Shown here one piece after another: positions 46,204 to 55,437 of a stretch of DNA of 64,000 nucleotides (position 1 is its first letter; every line of letters begins with the position of its first letter). This DNA is from Nocardia cyriacigeorgica. Lineage in GTDB: Bacteria > Actinomycetota > Actinomycetes > Mycobacteriales > Mycobacteriaceae. The position numbers were made by a program, and so were the translations under genes. Below the pieces are notes generated by a model that saw only the letters and a list, made by a program, of their open reading frames with translations, was not told where the DNA came from and ran no database searches. The stretch is taken from positions 124,001 to 188,000 of the forward strand of contig NZ_VBUT01000007.1 of assembly GCF_005863245.1 (NCBI RefSeq). The letters run 5' to 3'.

Positions 46204-46689
46204 TCATCCGATCGCGGCGAGTTCGTCGGCGATGCGCGCGGTCTCCTCACGCCAGCGCCGCAGCTCGATGACGGCAGGCGCGAGTTCGTAGTCGTGATGG
46301 TGGGCCGCATGCGACAGCGCCGACCACAGTGTCGCGATCCGCGCGGCGGTGAACGGGCCGGCAAAGGTGCGCAGGGCCAGTAATTGGGCGCGCATGGGGC
46401 AGCGCATCAACTCCGGCGCCACCCGCATCCACAGCTCGTCGACGACCTGTTCCAGTGCGATCCGCAGAATCCACGCCGTCGCCCGCGACCACAGCCCACC
46501 CGCGTCGGTGACGGTGCCGTCGAGCAGCCCGTCGACGGCGGCCAGCCGCTCGGCGACGCTCGGACGGTCCACGCCTGCGGGGAACTCGTCGCGGGGCGGA
46601 CCGTGCGGGCGGGGCCGCTGCGATCGCCCGCCTTTGCCACGCGTCCCACGACGACGCCGGCGCCGGGCGGGAGCGCCGTCCTCGCTCAT
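46204..46689 (-). CDS. Small basic protein coupled to Rad50-like ATPase
   Basis: 161 residues; its ATG overlaps the ATPase stop (ATGA), so the two are made together. The N-terminal 35 residues are strongly basic (RRRRRRGTRGKGGRSQRPRP), which could bind nucleic acid; the rest is predicted helical with the C-terminal segment LSHAAHHHDYELAPAVIEL. No family was recognised. Partner or effector of the ATPase is the inference. Confidence 0.65.
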   Translation of the reverse strand: MSEDGAPARRRRRRGTRGKGGRSQRPRPHGPPRDEFPAGVDRPSVAERLAAVDGLLDGTVTDAGGLWSRATAWILRIALEQVVDELWMRVAPELMRCPMRAQLLALRTFAGPFTAARIATLWSALSHAAHHHDYELAPAVIELRRWREETARIADELAAIG

Positions 46690-49112
46690 CGCGCCAGCCA
46701 GTCGACGAGCTTTTCGGTATCGGCGATCAGCTCCTGCATGCTGCGCCCGATCGGCACATGCGCGCCCGCGGTGGCGTCGCGGAGTGCCGCGACGGCCCAT
46801 TTTCCTTCGCGGGCAAGGTGTTTGCCCAGGTCTTCGATGCGTCCCGACGGGCCGAGGACCGCGAGCGCCACCATGGCCCTGGTCGACTGTGCGGTATCGA
46901 TGAGCCGCTGCACCTCACGGTGGTCGACGCCGTCGGCGAGCAGCTTGCGCCGTGCCCGGGCCAGGCTCGCCGCTTCCAGCGCCGACCGGCAGCAGGTGGC
47001 GACGAGTTCGTCGGCGATCGCGGGCGGCAGCTGCGGGGTGCGGGTGAGCGCGCGGGCGTCGTCGAGATAGCGCAGCACCGGATCGCCGGACACCCGCACC
47101 TCGACCCGGGAACGCTCGCGCCGCTGCACCTCGAGCACCCTGGCATCGATCTGCATCCGCCGCACCGCTTCGGCCAGCCGCTCGTCATGGGTGAACACCA
47201 CCACCTGCCGGGTCCAGGCCACCGTCGCCAGCACCCGGGCCAGCCCGTCGACCTTGGCCGGGTCCATTGCCTGCACCGGATCGTCGATCATGACGAAACG
47301 GAACGGGCTGTCCTCCACGGTCGCGCGGGGCAGGAACAGCGACAGCCCCAAGGCGTGCAGCTCGCCCTGGCTCATCACCCCGAGCGCGGCGCCGTCCACG
47401 TCGTCGACGGTGACATCGAGCAGGACCCGCCGCGCGGTGTTCACATTGCCTTGCAGCCGGATGCCGCCCAGTTCGACGTTGCTCTGCTGGCGCAGGCTGT
47501 GCCACACCCAGCGCGCCGTCGTCTCCAGCGGCGCCATCCGTTCCCCGCGCAGGCCGGCGGTGGCCGCCTTGAGCCACTCTTCGGCCTTGCGCACCGTGCG
47601 CAGCTCGTCCGCGTGCGCGGCCACCGCGCGGGCGCCGTCGAGCCAGGCGGCGATGCGCGGGGTCAGCGGCGCCCAGACCTCGTCGAGCCGGTCGAGTTCC
47701 TTGCGGGTGCCCTGCTGCAGGAAGTCGAGCTCGTCGACCAGGCGCGCGTGCGCGGCCAGCAACCGGCCGGGCAGCTCCGGGGTGTATTCGGCATTGGTGA
47801 GCGCCGCCCATTCCGACCAGGCCCGCCGGGCCGCCGCCGTATCGACGGTGGGTGGGTTGCGCGGATCGAAGGCCAGTTCCGCCGGTATCTGCTCCGGCAG
47901 CGATCGGGCCGCCCGCAACGCCTCGCTCAGTTCGCTGCGGGCGCCGGCCAGCGCGGCGACGCGCTCGCTCAGCTGGGCGATGGAGGCCTCGGCGGCCTGG
48001 GACCACTGCTGGTCGAGACTGCCCTGTCCGCACACCGGACACGGGCACGCACCGGTGCGCGCGGCGTGCTCACGGGCGCGGGTGAGCAGGTCGAGGATGC
48101 GCAGATCGGCCTCGGCGTCGGCCGTGGAGTCGCGGTCGAGCGCGGTGCCGCATTCGGCCAGCCGGGCGGCGACCTCGGCGACCTCGGCCTCCGACGGCAA
48201 CCGCAGTCGCACGATGGCGCGCAGGCCCTCGGGTTCGCCACCCGGATCGGTGCCGAACAGTTCGGCTTCCACCGCTGCCAGATCCGGCGCGGGTGGGCGC
48301 AGCAATTCGGTCATCCGGATGGCGCGGTCGTCGGCCACGGCGGCCAGGTCGGCGAGCAGTTCGAGACGTTCCTGGCGGGAGTCGCGGGCGGCACGTTCGA
48401 GCTCGAGACGCCGCATCCGGATGGTCTCCTGCGCGACGGTGAGTTCATCGAGACCGAGCAGTTGATGCAGCGCGTCGAACAATTCGCTCGGTTTGCCGTC
48501 GACCAGCGCACCCAGCTCGCTGTAGGACAGGAACGGGCGATACAGCTCGAGCGGCACCGACCAGCGGCGCGCCGGGAACGGCGCCCGGCCCGCGGCCGTG
48601 CGCTGGGTCCACTGCGCCTCCGACAGCGCGGCGCCCGGTGCCCATTCCTTGACAACGGTGAGTTCGGGCTGCTCGCCACCGGCGAGCAATTCCAGTTCGA
48701 TACGCGTGGATTCGGGTTCGTGCAGATTGCGCCAGCCCTCGCGCCAGGCCGCCGACCGGCCGTCCCAACGCCGGTTGCCGCCGGTCAGCGCCAGTTCCGC
48801 GGCCTCGGCGAAACTGGATTTGCCGCTGCCGTTGCGGCCGACCACCAAGGTCAGGCCGGGACCTGGCGCCAGCTCCAGGGTGGTCTCGGCGCCGATCCCA
48901 CGGAACCCGCGCACTCGGATCGCGCGCAGGAAAATGCCCGTGGCGCCGAATTCCGCTGTGGATTCGCTCGATTCGAGATCGCCGAGAGCCGTCAGCACGG
49001 TGTGCGCGATATCCGCGGTGACCGCGGGATCGGATTCGAGCCGCCGCATGACCAGCTCGGCCAGCTGGGGCGCGTGCCGACTCCCCGTGCCGGTCTCGGA
49101 ATTCGTGCGCAT
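46686..49112 (-). CDS. AAA/SMC-like ATPase with single CxxC (Rad50/RecF-like)
   Basis: 808 residues from ATG 49112. N-terminal Walker A GRNGSGKS (92-99) in a RecF/Rad50-type head (LRAIRVRGFRGIGAETTLEL), coiled-coil region with a CPVC motif at 358-361 as in zinc hooks, then signature SQGE (581-584), Walker B VMIDDP (607-612) and the H-loop (641-642). Head domains are about 220-230 residues each. The D-D-P Walker B and short coil are more like the ATPases of RloC/DndD/Septu-type systems than housekeeping SMC or RecN. It forms a pair with the following small gene and diverges from the MoxR/vWA operon. Specific function unknown. Confidence 0.8.
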   Translation of the reverse strand: MRTNSETGTGSRHAPQLAELVMRRLESDPAVTADIAHTVLTALGDLESSESTAEFGATGIFLRAIRVRGFRGIGAETTLELAPGPGLTLVVGRNGSGKSSFAEAAELALTGGNRRWDGRSAAWREGWRNLHEPESTRIELELLAGGEQPELTVVKEWAPGAALSEAQWTQRTAAGRAPFPARRWSVPLELYRPFLSYSELGALVDGKPSELFDALHQLLGLDELTVAQETIRMRRLELERAARDSRQERLELLADLAAVADDRAIRMTELLRPPAPDLAAVEAELFGTDPGGEPEGLRAIVRLRLPSEAEVAEVAARLAECGTALDRDSTADAEADLRILDLLTRAREHAARTGACPCPVCGQGSLDQQWSQAAEASIAQLSERVAALAGARSELSEALRAARSLPEQIPAELAFDPRNPPTVDTAAARRAWSEWAALTNAEYTPELPGRLLAAHARLVDELDFLQQGTRKELDRLDEVWAPLTPRIAAWLDGARAVAAHADELRTVRKAEEWLKAATAGLRGERMAPLETTARWVWHSLRQQSNVELGGIRLQGNVNTARRVLLDVTVDDVDGAALGVMSQGELHALGLSLFLPRATVEDSPFRFVMIDDPVQAMDPAKVDGLARVLATVAWTRQVVVFTHDERLAEAVRRMQIDARVLEVQRRERSRVEVRVSGDPVLRYLDDARALTRTPQLPPAIADELVATCCRSALEAASLARARRKLLADGVDHREVQRLIDTAQSTRAMVALAVLGPSGRIEDLGKHLAREGKWAVAALRDATAGAHVPIGRSMQELIADTEKLVDWLAR

Positions 49113-49574
49113 ACACCACCCCCTGCACCACCGAACCGCGGCGCATCCTCCACCCCGCGCGCGGTCGCACTGTACGAAAGCTGTCCGAAACGCTACCCGA
49201 TAGCCGGGCGCAGGCACAGACGTAGTTGAGGTACAGGCACAGACGAGAAACTGCCCGCGGGGATGGAATTGGCCATCGAAACGCGGGGCTGCGCTCCGAT
49301 GTCCACCCCTCGCCAGCCCCGACGGGCAGCTCATTGGTGTGTCACCCTGTGCAGGGTGGCTCGGGCGAGCCGAACAGGTCAGAATGCCAGAGCTCACCCG
49401 CGCGCGCAAGCGCGAGCTCGGCGGACCCTTGCCGAAAAATTCGACGGCACAGCGGATTTCCCAGGTAGACGCGGGTGGCGAGGCAACTTGTCGGTGCGAT
49501 GCGGTACAAATCCGGGGACCGACTGCAGGGGGCTCGAGGAGCGGGGGAAGTATGGAGCACGTGAGGCAGAGCCG
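49113..49574. other. Divergent intergenic region, ATPase / MoxR operon
   Basis: 462 bases with both promoters. It contains the 12-base direct repeat at 49211/49234. A short reading frame ending at 49578 (from ATG 49384 or 49552) overlaps the next start as GTGA but has no recognisable product. The frame of the next gene stays open upstream; translation there (ending EERGKYGAREAEPVTARQ) looks like a SWIM-protein linker only in its last 25 residues. Confidence 0.5.
49211..49245 (+). repeat. 12-bp perfect direct repeat in divergent promoter region
   Basis: CAGGCACAGACG at 49211-49222 and 49234-49245, 23 bases centre to centre (about two helical turns). Candidate regulator-binding pair for the ATPase or MoxR operon. 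Confidence 0.55.
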
Positions 49575-52082
49575 GTGACTGCGCGCCAGAACCCGGCCGC
49601 GGCGCAACGGCGGGTGCGGGTGAGCGCGGGATTGGCCGAACTCGATATCTGGCTGGCCGACCAGGTGCGGACCGGGCTGGCGCAGTCGGATCGATCGTTC
49701 GGTGCGTTCGAGGCGATGGCGGCGCGCATGGTGGACGCGCAGGCGCCAGGGGTGGCGGCGATCCTGCGGCAGGTGCCCGCGGCCGTGATCACCCGCTCCG
49801 ACTGGCCGCAGGTGGTGCTCGACCGGTACGCGCGGCTGCATCTGCTGGTCACCGCGCACCGCAGGCTCGACGAGCTCCCGCCGCCACTGGCCGCCAGCGT
49901 GCGCACCCATATCGGCTATCCCACCAGGACGGATTCGGTGCGAGCCGAACCCGCCGTCCGCGACCAATGGATGACTCTCGGCGTCCGCGTCACCGAGGAC
50001 GAACGGCTCTACACCCGGCGCACCTGGCTGTACGGGCGGCGCAGCGGCCGCTGGGGGCTGCTGATCGACCACAGTTTCGGTTCGCCCGGCTTCGCCGTCG
50101 AAGCACCGGCACTGGGCATGATGGCCGAGGCCGACCTCCACTTCTACCCGGCGGCGGCGCCATTGCGGGCGCTGTGGGGCGCAACGCACGGTGGCGCCGA
50201 ACCGTTCACCACGGTGCCGCGAGCGACAGGTCCCGGTATCGAGGCGGCCCTGAACCACTACGCCGACGCACTCGCTGCCGATCCATGGCTCGGCTCCTGG
50301 CCGATGCTGCTCGCCGACGTCGTACCGGTGCCCGGCGAACACGGCTGGCAACTGGCCGAATCCGGCGGCGCCGCGCTGCCACTGGCGACCGTCGAGCCGC
50401 CGTGGGACCTGCTCGGCGTCTCCGGCGGCCATCCGGTGACGGTCACGGCCGAATGGACCGACAGCGGCCTGCTGCCTTTGTCGGTGCTGGCCTCGAGTGA
50501 AGTGACCGATATCGGCACCGTGGTGAGCGGACCGGGCGGGCGCGGTGCGGTGGCCTCGGCCGAATTGGCCTCGGCGGCATTACTCGGCACCGCGCGCCGA
50601 CCGCCACCGACCGCGGCGCTGCCTTCCCCCGTCGCCGCCGAGGTGCGGCGGTTGGACCACGATCCCGCCCTGCTTCTGCTCGAATCCGCCGCCCTGGATG
50701 CCGCCTTCGCTCGCGGTGGCGTGCTCCCGGGCCGCGCCGAGCTACCGGAACCGGCCGCGGACGATCCGCGCAGGCAGCTGCCGCGTGCCGCCGCCGAGCG
50801 GTTGAGCCGGCTGTTGCGCGACCGCTCGCGGTTCCTGCCCGAATGGTTGAGCGCCGCCGCGCCATTGGACTATCGCGTCCCCGAAGTGCTGTGCGCGCAA
50901 CTGCTCGAGTACGCCGCGGGCCACGCCGACGCACGAGAACCCTTGCTGCGGCTGGCGGGAACGCGGGGCCGGTGGCTGGCGGAGCGAAATCCGGCCTGGC
51001 ACACCTTGGTCCGCCATGGGGCGGCGGCGCCGGAGCCCACCGACTCCGAGGAGGCCTGGCGTTACGGGCAACCGGCCGAGCGAACCGAGTGGCTGGCCGC
51101 GCTGCGGCACCGCGATCCGGCTGCCGCACGGGCGGTGTTGCGGGCGGCCTGGGAATCGGAGTCCGGGCCGCTGAAGGCCGAGCTGCTGGCGGTTCTGAGA
51201 GACGGGATCGGCGCCGCCGACGAGCCGCTGCTGGAATCGGCGCTCGACGATCGTCGCGGCGACGTGCGCCGCACCGCGGCCGGGTTGCTGCGGCTGCTGC
51301 CGGAGTCGGCCTTCTCCCAGCGCATGACCGAACGCGCCAGGGCATGGGTGCGTATCGGCCGCAAGGCGCTGCACGCGCAGGTGACCATCGACCTACCGGA
51401 CGAGCTCGATGCCGCGGCCCTGCGCGACGGCATCACCGATCGCACCGGCGAGTACAGCTATCGCTGGGCAGGCGCACCCGATGTCACCGCCGGGCGGCTA
51501 CGGCATCTGGTGGCCGCCACCCCGCTCGCGCACTGGGCGCAGGTGTTGCATTCCCCGCAGCGCGCGACCGGCGCCGCCATCGACGACCGGTTCCGGCAAC
51601 CGATGTTCGACGGCTGGGTCGATGCCACCCTCGCCGAACGCGATCCGCGCTGGGCCCGAGCACTGTTCGACGCCGGGGTGCCCTCGGACCTGGCCATGCT
51701 GCGGCGCCGCGAATTGTTCGGCCTGCTCCCGCCGGCCGACCGGACCCAGCATGTGCTGCGGCTCGACGGTGCCTGGTTGTCGGAGATCGAGGCGCTGCTA
51801 CCGGCGATCGGGCACCCATGGCCGGAGCCGGCGGCCCGGCATGTGCTGCTGTTGCTGCAGGAACGGGCGCGAGCGGCCGAACGTCGTCCCGGCGCGCACG
51901 GCACCACACCGACCGCGCATCGGTCGTTGCTCACCGCCGCGTCGGTGCATCTGCCGCCGGCCGCGGCACCGCTGGCGACCACCCTGGCCCGGCGCTGCGG
52001 GGACCCGGCCTGGGCGCGGGCCTTCGACCGGCTCGCCGACGACATCATCACCCGATCGACGATGCTCGAGGAGTTGCAGTGA
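49575..52082 (+). CDS. Fusion of SWIM-protein C-terminal region and DUF5691
   Basis: 835 residues from GTG 49575. Residues 1 to about 315 match the part that follows the SWIM zinc finger in MoxR-cluster SWIM proteins (VRVSAGLAELDIWLADQVRTGLA, RMVDAQAPGVA, TRRTWLYGRRSGRW, WLGSWPMLLADVVPVP, LLGVSGGHPVTV). The zinc finger itself (C-x-C ... C-x2-H type) is absent. From about 325 (VASAELASAALLGTARRP) it is DUF5691, an alpha-helical protein of unknown function normally encoded separately. Its stop overlaps the MoxR start. A start further upstream in frame is possible. Confidence 0.75.
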   Translation: MTARQNPAAAQRRVRVSAGLAELDIWLADQVRTGLAQSDRSFGAFEAMAARMVDAQAPGVAAILRQVPAAVITRSDWPQVVLDRYARLHLLVTAHRRLDELPPPLAASVRTHIGYPTRTDSVRAEPAVRDQWMTLGVRVTEDERLYTRRTWLYGRRSGRWGLLIDHSFGSPGFAVEAPALGMMAEADLHFYPAAAPLRALWGATHGGAEPFTTVPRATGPGIEAALNHYADALAADPWLGSWPMLLADVVPVPGEHGWQLAESGGAALPLATVEPPWDLLGVSGGHPVTVTAEWTDSGLLPLSVLASSEVTDIGTVVSGPGGRGAVASAELASAALLGTARRPPPTAALPSPVAAEVRRLDHDPALLLLESAALDAAFARGGVLPGRAELPEPAADDPRRQLPRAAAERLSRLLRDRSRFLPEWLSAAAPLDYRVPEVLCAQLLEYAAGHADAREPLLRLAGTRGRWLAERNPAWHTLVRHGAAAPEPTDSEEAWRYGQPAERTEWLAALRHRDPAAARAVLRAAWESESGPLKAELLAVLRDGIGAADEPLLESALDDRRGDVRRTAAGLLRLLPESAFSQRMTERARAWVRIGRKALHAQVTIDLPDELDAAALRDGITDRTGEYSYRWAGAPDVTAGRLRHLVAATPLAHWAQVLHSPQRATGAAIDDRFRQPMFDGWVDATLAERDPRWARALFDAGVPSDLAMLRRRELFGLLPPADRTQHVLRLDGAWLSEIEALLPAIGHPWPEPAARHVLLLLQERARAAERRPGAHGTTPTAHRSLLTAASVHLPPAAAPLATTLARRCGDPAWARAFDRLADDIITRSTMLEELQ

Positions 52083-52969
52083 CCACCACCGAATCCCATC
52101 TGCTGCGTCCGCACGCCGAACAGGCCTTCGCCGGCGAACTGCGGGCCCTGGCGGCCGTGGACGACCGGCCCCGGCCACCGTCGTGGCGGCTGTCGCCGTG
52201 GGCGGTGGTCACCTACCTGCTCGGGGGCACCCTCGACGACGGCACGGTGATCAGCCCGAAATACGTGGGCCCGCGCCGGCTGATGGAAGTCGCCGTGGCC
52301 ACCCTGGCCACCGATCGGGCACTGCGCACCGGCGCCATCGCGCGGATCGAGGAACTCACCCGCATTCCCTCGGATGTGCAGGACGCGTTGATCACGGTGC
52401 TGTCGGAGAAGACGCTGCCGATTCCGGAACTCGGTGCGGAGGTGCAGGCCGCCAAGGGGTTCAATGTCATCGCCACCGCCAACGACCGCGACCGCGGGGT
52501 GAACGAGCTGTCCTCGGCGTTGCGGCGGCGCTTCAATACCGTGGTGCTGCCGCTGCCCGCGAGTGAGGAAGACGAGGTCGCCATCGTCACCCGGCGGGTC
52601 GCGCAACTGGGTTCGGCACTCGAGTTGCCCGAGGTACCCGCGGCCGCCGACGAAGTGCGCCGGGTGGTGCGAATCTTCCGTGAGCTGCGCGACGGCATCA
52701 CCGCCGACGGACGGACGAAACTGAAATCGCCGTCGGGCACTCTGTCGACCGCCGAGGCGATCTCGGTGATCACCAGTGGTCTCGCGCTGTCGGCACATTT
52801 CGGTGACGGTGTGCTGCGTGCGGGCGATGTGGCGGGCGCGGTGCTCGGATCGGTGATCAAGGATCCGGTGGCCGATGCCGTGGTGTGGACCGAGTATCTG
52901 GAGGCCGTGGTCCGCGAGCGCCCGGAATGGTCCGATTTCTATCGCGCCTGCCGCGAGGTCGGCGGATGA
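52079..52969 (+). CDS. MoxR-type AAA+ protein lacking Walker A
   Basis: 296 residues; GTG overlaps the preceding stop (GTGA). The protein follows the MoxR family of the SWIM-DUF5691-MoxR-DUF5682-vWA cluster: RPHAEQAFAGEL, WAVVTYLLGGTLDDGTVISPKYVGPRRLMEVAVATLATDRAL, then ARIEEL (Walker B-like, 88-93), TANDRDRG (sensor 1) and SSALRRRF (arginine-finger region). In relatives I know, about 65-70 residues with the P-loop (GxPGTAKT) lie between DRAL and RTGAIARIEEL. Here L82 is joined directly to R83 in frame. The protein is therefore probably unable to bind ATP in the usual way. Confidence 0.82.
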   Translation: MTTTESHLLRPHAEQAFAGELRALAAVDDRPRPPSWRLSPWAVVTYLLGGTLDDGTVISPKYVGPRRLMEVAVATLATDRALRTGAIARIEELTRIPSDVQDALITVLSEKTLPIPELGAEVQAAKGFNVIATANDRDRGVNELSSALRRRFNTVVLPLPASEEDEVAIVTRRVAQLGSALELPEVPAAADEVRRVVRIFRELRDGITADGRTKLKSPSGTLSTAEAISVITSGLALSAHFGDGVLRAGDVAGAVLGSVIKDPVADAVVWTEYLEAVVRERPEWSDFYRACREVGG

Positions 52970-55437
52970 GCGCAGCCACCGCCGATCCGGACACCGCCGA
53001 CCCGGACACCGGCGAGCCTCGGACCCGGGTGTTCGGGATCCGTCATCACGGACCGGGTTCGGCCCGCTCGCTGCGCCTCGCGCTCGACCACTATCGCCCT
53101 GACATGATCTTGATCGAAGGGCCGGCCGACGCCGATCCGCTCACCGTCTTCGTCGACGACCCGGGCCTGGTGCCGCCGGTCGCCATGCTCGCCTACGTCC
53201 CCGACGCGCCGACCCGCGCCGCGTTCTGGCCGTTCGCGCAGTTCTCGCCGGAATGGCAGGCACTGCGCTATGCCACCGAACACGCTGTGCCCGTGCACTT
53301 TTGCGACCTACCCGCCACCACCGTGCTCGCGCTGGACGCCGAACCCGGCGACAACATCGACCCACTCGCCGAACTCGCCTCCGCCGCCGGATACGACGAC
53401 GCCGAACGCTGGTGGGACGCGATCGTCGAATCGACCACCGACATCGACACTTTCGACGCGCTGACCGAGGCGATGGGCGCCCTGCGCGACAGCATCGCCC
53501 ATGGCTCCCAACCGCCGCCCACCGATTCCCGCCTGTCTGCCGGATTCGACGGCACCGCTGCGGGCGCGGACTCCGCGACGAATTCGCGCCCGGCCGCGGC
53601 AGACCCGGATTCCGCGAACGGCGAGGAACCGACTCGCGGCGACGAAGAGCACGACACCACCGATTCCCGGCGCGGCGATCGCACGACCGGTGTTCGCCGC
53701 AGCAGTGAGCCGGGTGCGACGTCGCCGGCAATGCCTGCGGCGGGCATCGATGCGCACACCCTGCGACGTGAGGCCTACATGCGCCAGACCATCCGGAAGG
53801 CACTGAAGGACGGGGCACAGCGCGTCGCGATCGTATGCGGGGCCTGGCATGCGCCAGCGCTGGTCGAACCGCTGGGCCCCGCCGCCCCCGACGCGCGGCT
53901 GCTGAAGGGCTTGCCGAAGGTGAAGGCCCGGCTGACGTGGGTGCCGTGGACGCATTCACGGCTCTCCGCCGCCTCCGGATACGGTGCCGGTGTCACCTCC
54001 CCCGGCTGGTACCACCATCTGTTCACCGAGACCGAACAGCCCATCGCCCGCTGGCTGACCAAGGTCGCGGGTGCGCTGCGCAGGCACGACCTGCCGGTGT
54101 CGAGCGCGCACATCATCGAGGCCGTGCGGTTGTCAGAAACGCTGGCGGCGCTACGTGATCGGCCGCTGGCCGGGCTGTCGGAGGTCACCGAGGCCACCAG
54201 GGCGGTGCTGTGCGACGGCGATGAGAGCATGCTCCGATTGGTCGGCGCCGAACTGGTGGTCGGCGAGGCCATCGGCGCTGTCCCGGCTACTACGCCGACG
54301 GTGCCGCTGGACGCCGATCTGCGTGCCAGGGCCCGCACCCTGCGACTGAAACAGCAGCCCGAGTCCACCCTGATGGAATTGGATCTGCGCAAGGAACGCG
54401 ACCGGCTCAAGTCCCGGCTCCTGCACCAGTTGCGGATCCTGGAGGTCGAGTGGGGCACGCCCACCGACAGCGAGGTGCGCGCCACCGGCACCTTCCGCGA
54501 AACCTGGACCCTGCGATGGGAACCGGAATTCGCGGTGGCGGTGATCGAGGCGTCACGCTGGGGCACCACCGTCGCCTCCGCCGCCGAGACCAAACTCCTC
54601 GATACCGCCGGTCGCGACGACCAGACCGTCGGCGATCTCACCGACGCACTCGGGCTGGCGCTACTGGCCGATCTGGGCGGCGCCGTCGGCGAACTCATCG
54701 GACGGCTGGAATCGGTGGCGGCACTGGACCACGACGTCACCCACCTGCTGGCCGCCCTGCCCGGGCTGGTGCGCACCCTGCGCTACGGCGACGTGCGCGG
54801 CACCGACACCGCGGCGCTCACCCACGTCGCCGACGGCATGCTCATCCGCATCTGCGCCGGCCTGCCCGGCGCGGTCACCGGCCTGGACACCGATGCCGCG
54901 CTGGAGATGCGCGCCCTCATCGACGCCGGGCACACCGCCATCCACATCCGTGACGACACCGAAGCGCGCGAGGCCTGGCTGGCGACCCTGCACCGCATCG
55001 CCGACCGCGACGACGTGCACGGCGCGATCGTCGGCCGCACGGTGCGGCTGCTGTGCGACGCCGACCGCATCGACCAGGCCGAATCCGCGCGCCGGCTCGC
55101 CGCGGCGTTGTCCATCGGCAGTTCCGCCGCGGCCAAGGCGGAGTGGATCGACGGTTTCCTCGGCGGACGCGGGCTGCTGCTGGTGCACGACCGCGAACTG
55201 CTGCGGCTGGTCGACGAGTGGCTGCGCACCCTCGACGACGATCAGTTCGTCCAGACCCTGCCGCTGTTGCGCCGGACCTTCGGCGCCTTCGAATCGGGCG
55301 AACGCCGCGCCATCGGTGCCGCTGTCCGCGACGGCGTCTCCGCCACCGCCGGTGCGGCGAACGTGCGGCAACTGGACCTCGACCGGGGCGCACGCGCGAT
55401 GCGGGTGGTTGCCGAGATCCTGGGAGCACGGACATGA
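52966..55437 (+). CDS. DUF5682 protein of MoxR/vWA cluster
   Basis: 823 residues; ATG overlaps the MoxR stop (ATGA). Starts with RVFGIRHHGPGSARSLRLAL and LIEGPADADPL, and later REAYMRQTIRKALKDGAQRVAIVCGAWHAPAL. This HH..E..R/M..H layout recalls the TraB/Tiki-type hydrolase fold and might bind a metal, but that is a by-eye comparison. Residues about 183-265 are an Asp/Glu/Ser/Pro-rich insert. The C-terminal half is helical. Function unknown. Confidence 0.8.
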   Translation: MSAATADPDTADPDTGEPRTRVFGIRHHGPGSARSLRLALDHYRPDMILIEGPADADPLTVFVDDPGLVPPVAMLAYVPDAPTRAAFWPFAQFSPEWQALRYATEHAVPVHFCDLPATTVLALDAEPGDNIDPLAELASAAGYDDAERWWDAIVESTTDIDTFDALTEAMGALRDSIAHGSQPPPTDSRLSAGFDGTAAGADSATNSRPAAADPDSANGEEPTRGDEEHDTTDSRRGDRTTGVRRSSEPGATSPAMPAAGIDAHTLRREAYMRQTIRKALKDGAQRVAIVCGAWHAPALVEPLGPAAPDARLLKGLPKVKARLTWVPWTHSRLSAASGYGAGVTSPGWYHHLFTETEQPIARWLTKVAGALRRHDLPVSSAHIIEAVRLSETLAALRDRPLAGLSEVTEATRAVLCDGDESMLRLVGAELVVGEAIGAVPATTPTVPLDADLRARARTLRLKQQPESTLMELDLRKERDRLKSRLLHQLRILEVEWGTPTDSEVRATGTFRETWTLRWEPEFAVAVIEASRWGTTVASAAETKLLDTAGRDDQTVGDLTDALGLALLADLGGAVGELIGRLESVAALDHDVTHLLAALPGLVRTLRYGDVRGTDTAALTHVADGMLIRICAGLPGAVTGLDTDAALEMRALIDAGHTAIHIRDDTEAREAWLATLHRIADRDDVHGAIVGRTVRLLCDADRIDQAESARRLAAALSIGSSAAAKAEWIDGFLGGRGLLLVHDRELLRLVDEWLRTLDDDQFVQTLPLLRRTFGAFESGERRAIGAAVRDGVSATAGAANVRQLDLDRGARAMRVVAEILGART

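Noticed and set aside
49384..49578. Possible small gene ending in a GTGA overlap with the SWIM/DUF5691 gene
   Set aside because: Overlap pattern is suggestive, but there is no family match and only a weak ribosome site; kept as a note in the intergenic entry.
46686..50432. 1248-residue start for the Rad50-like ATPase
   Set aside because: The extra 440 residues are antisense to the MoxR operon; ATG 49112 has a good ribosome site and begins the conserved head domain.
50843..52969. 708-residue plus-strand frame across DUF5691 and MoxR
   Set aside because: Its upstream part is a frame-shifted shadow of DUF5691; only the part from 52079 is the real MoxR-like gene.
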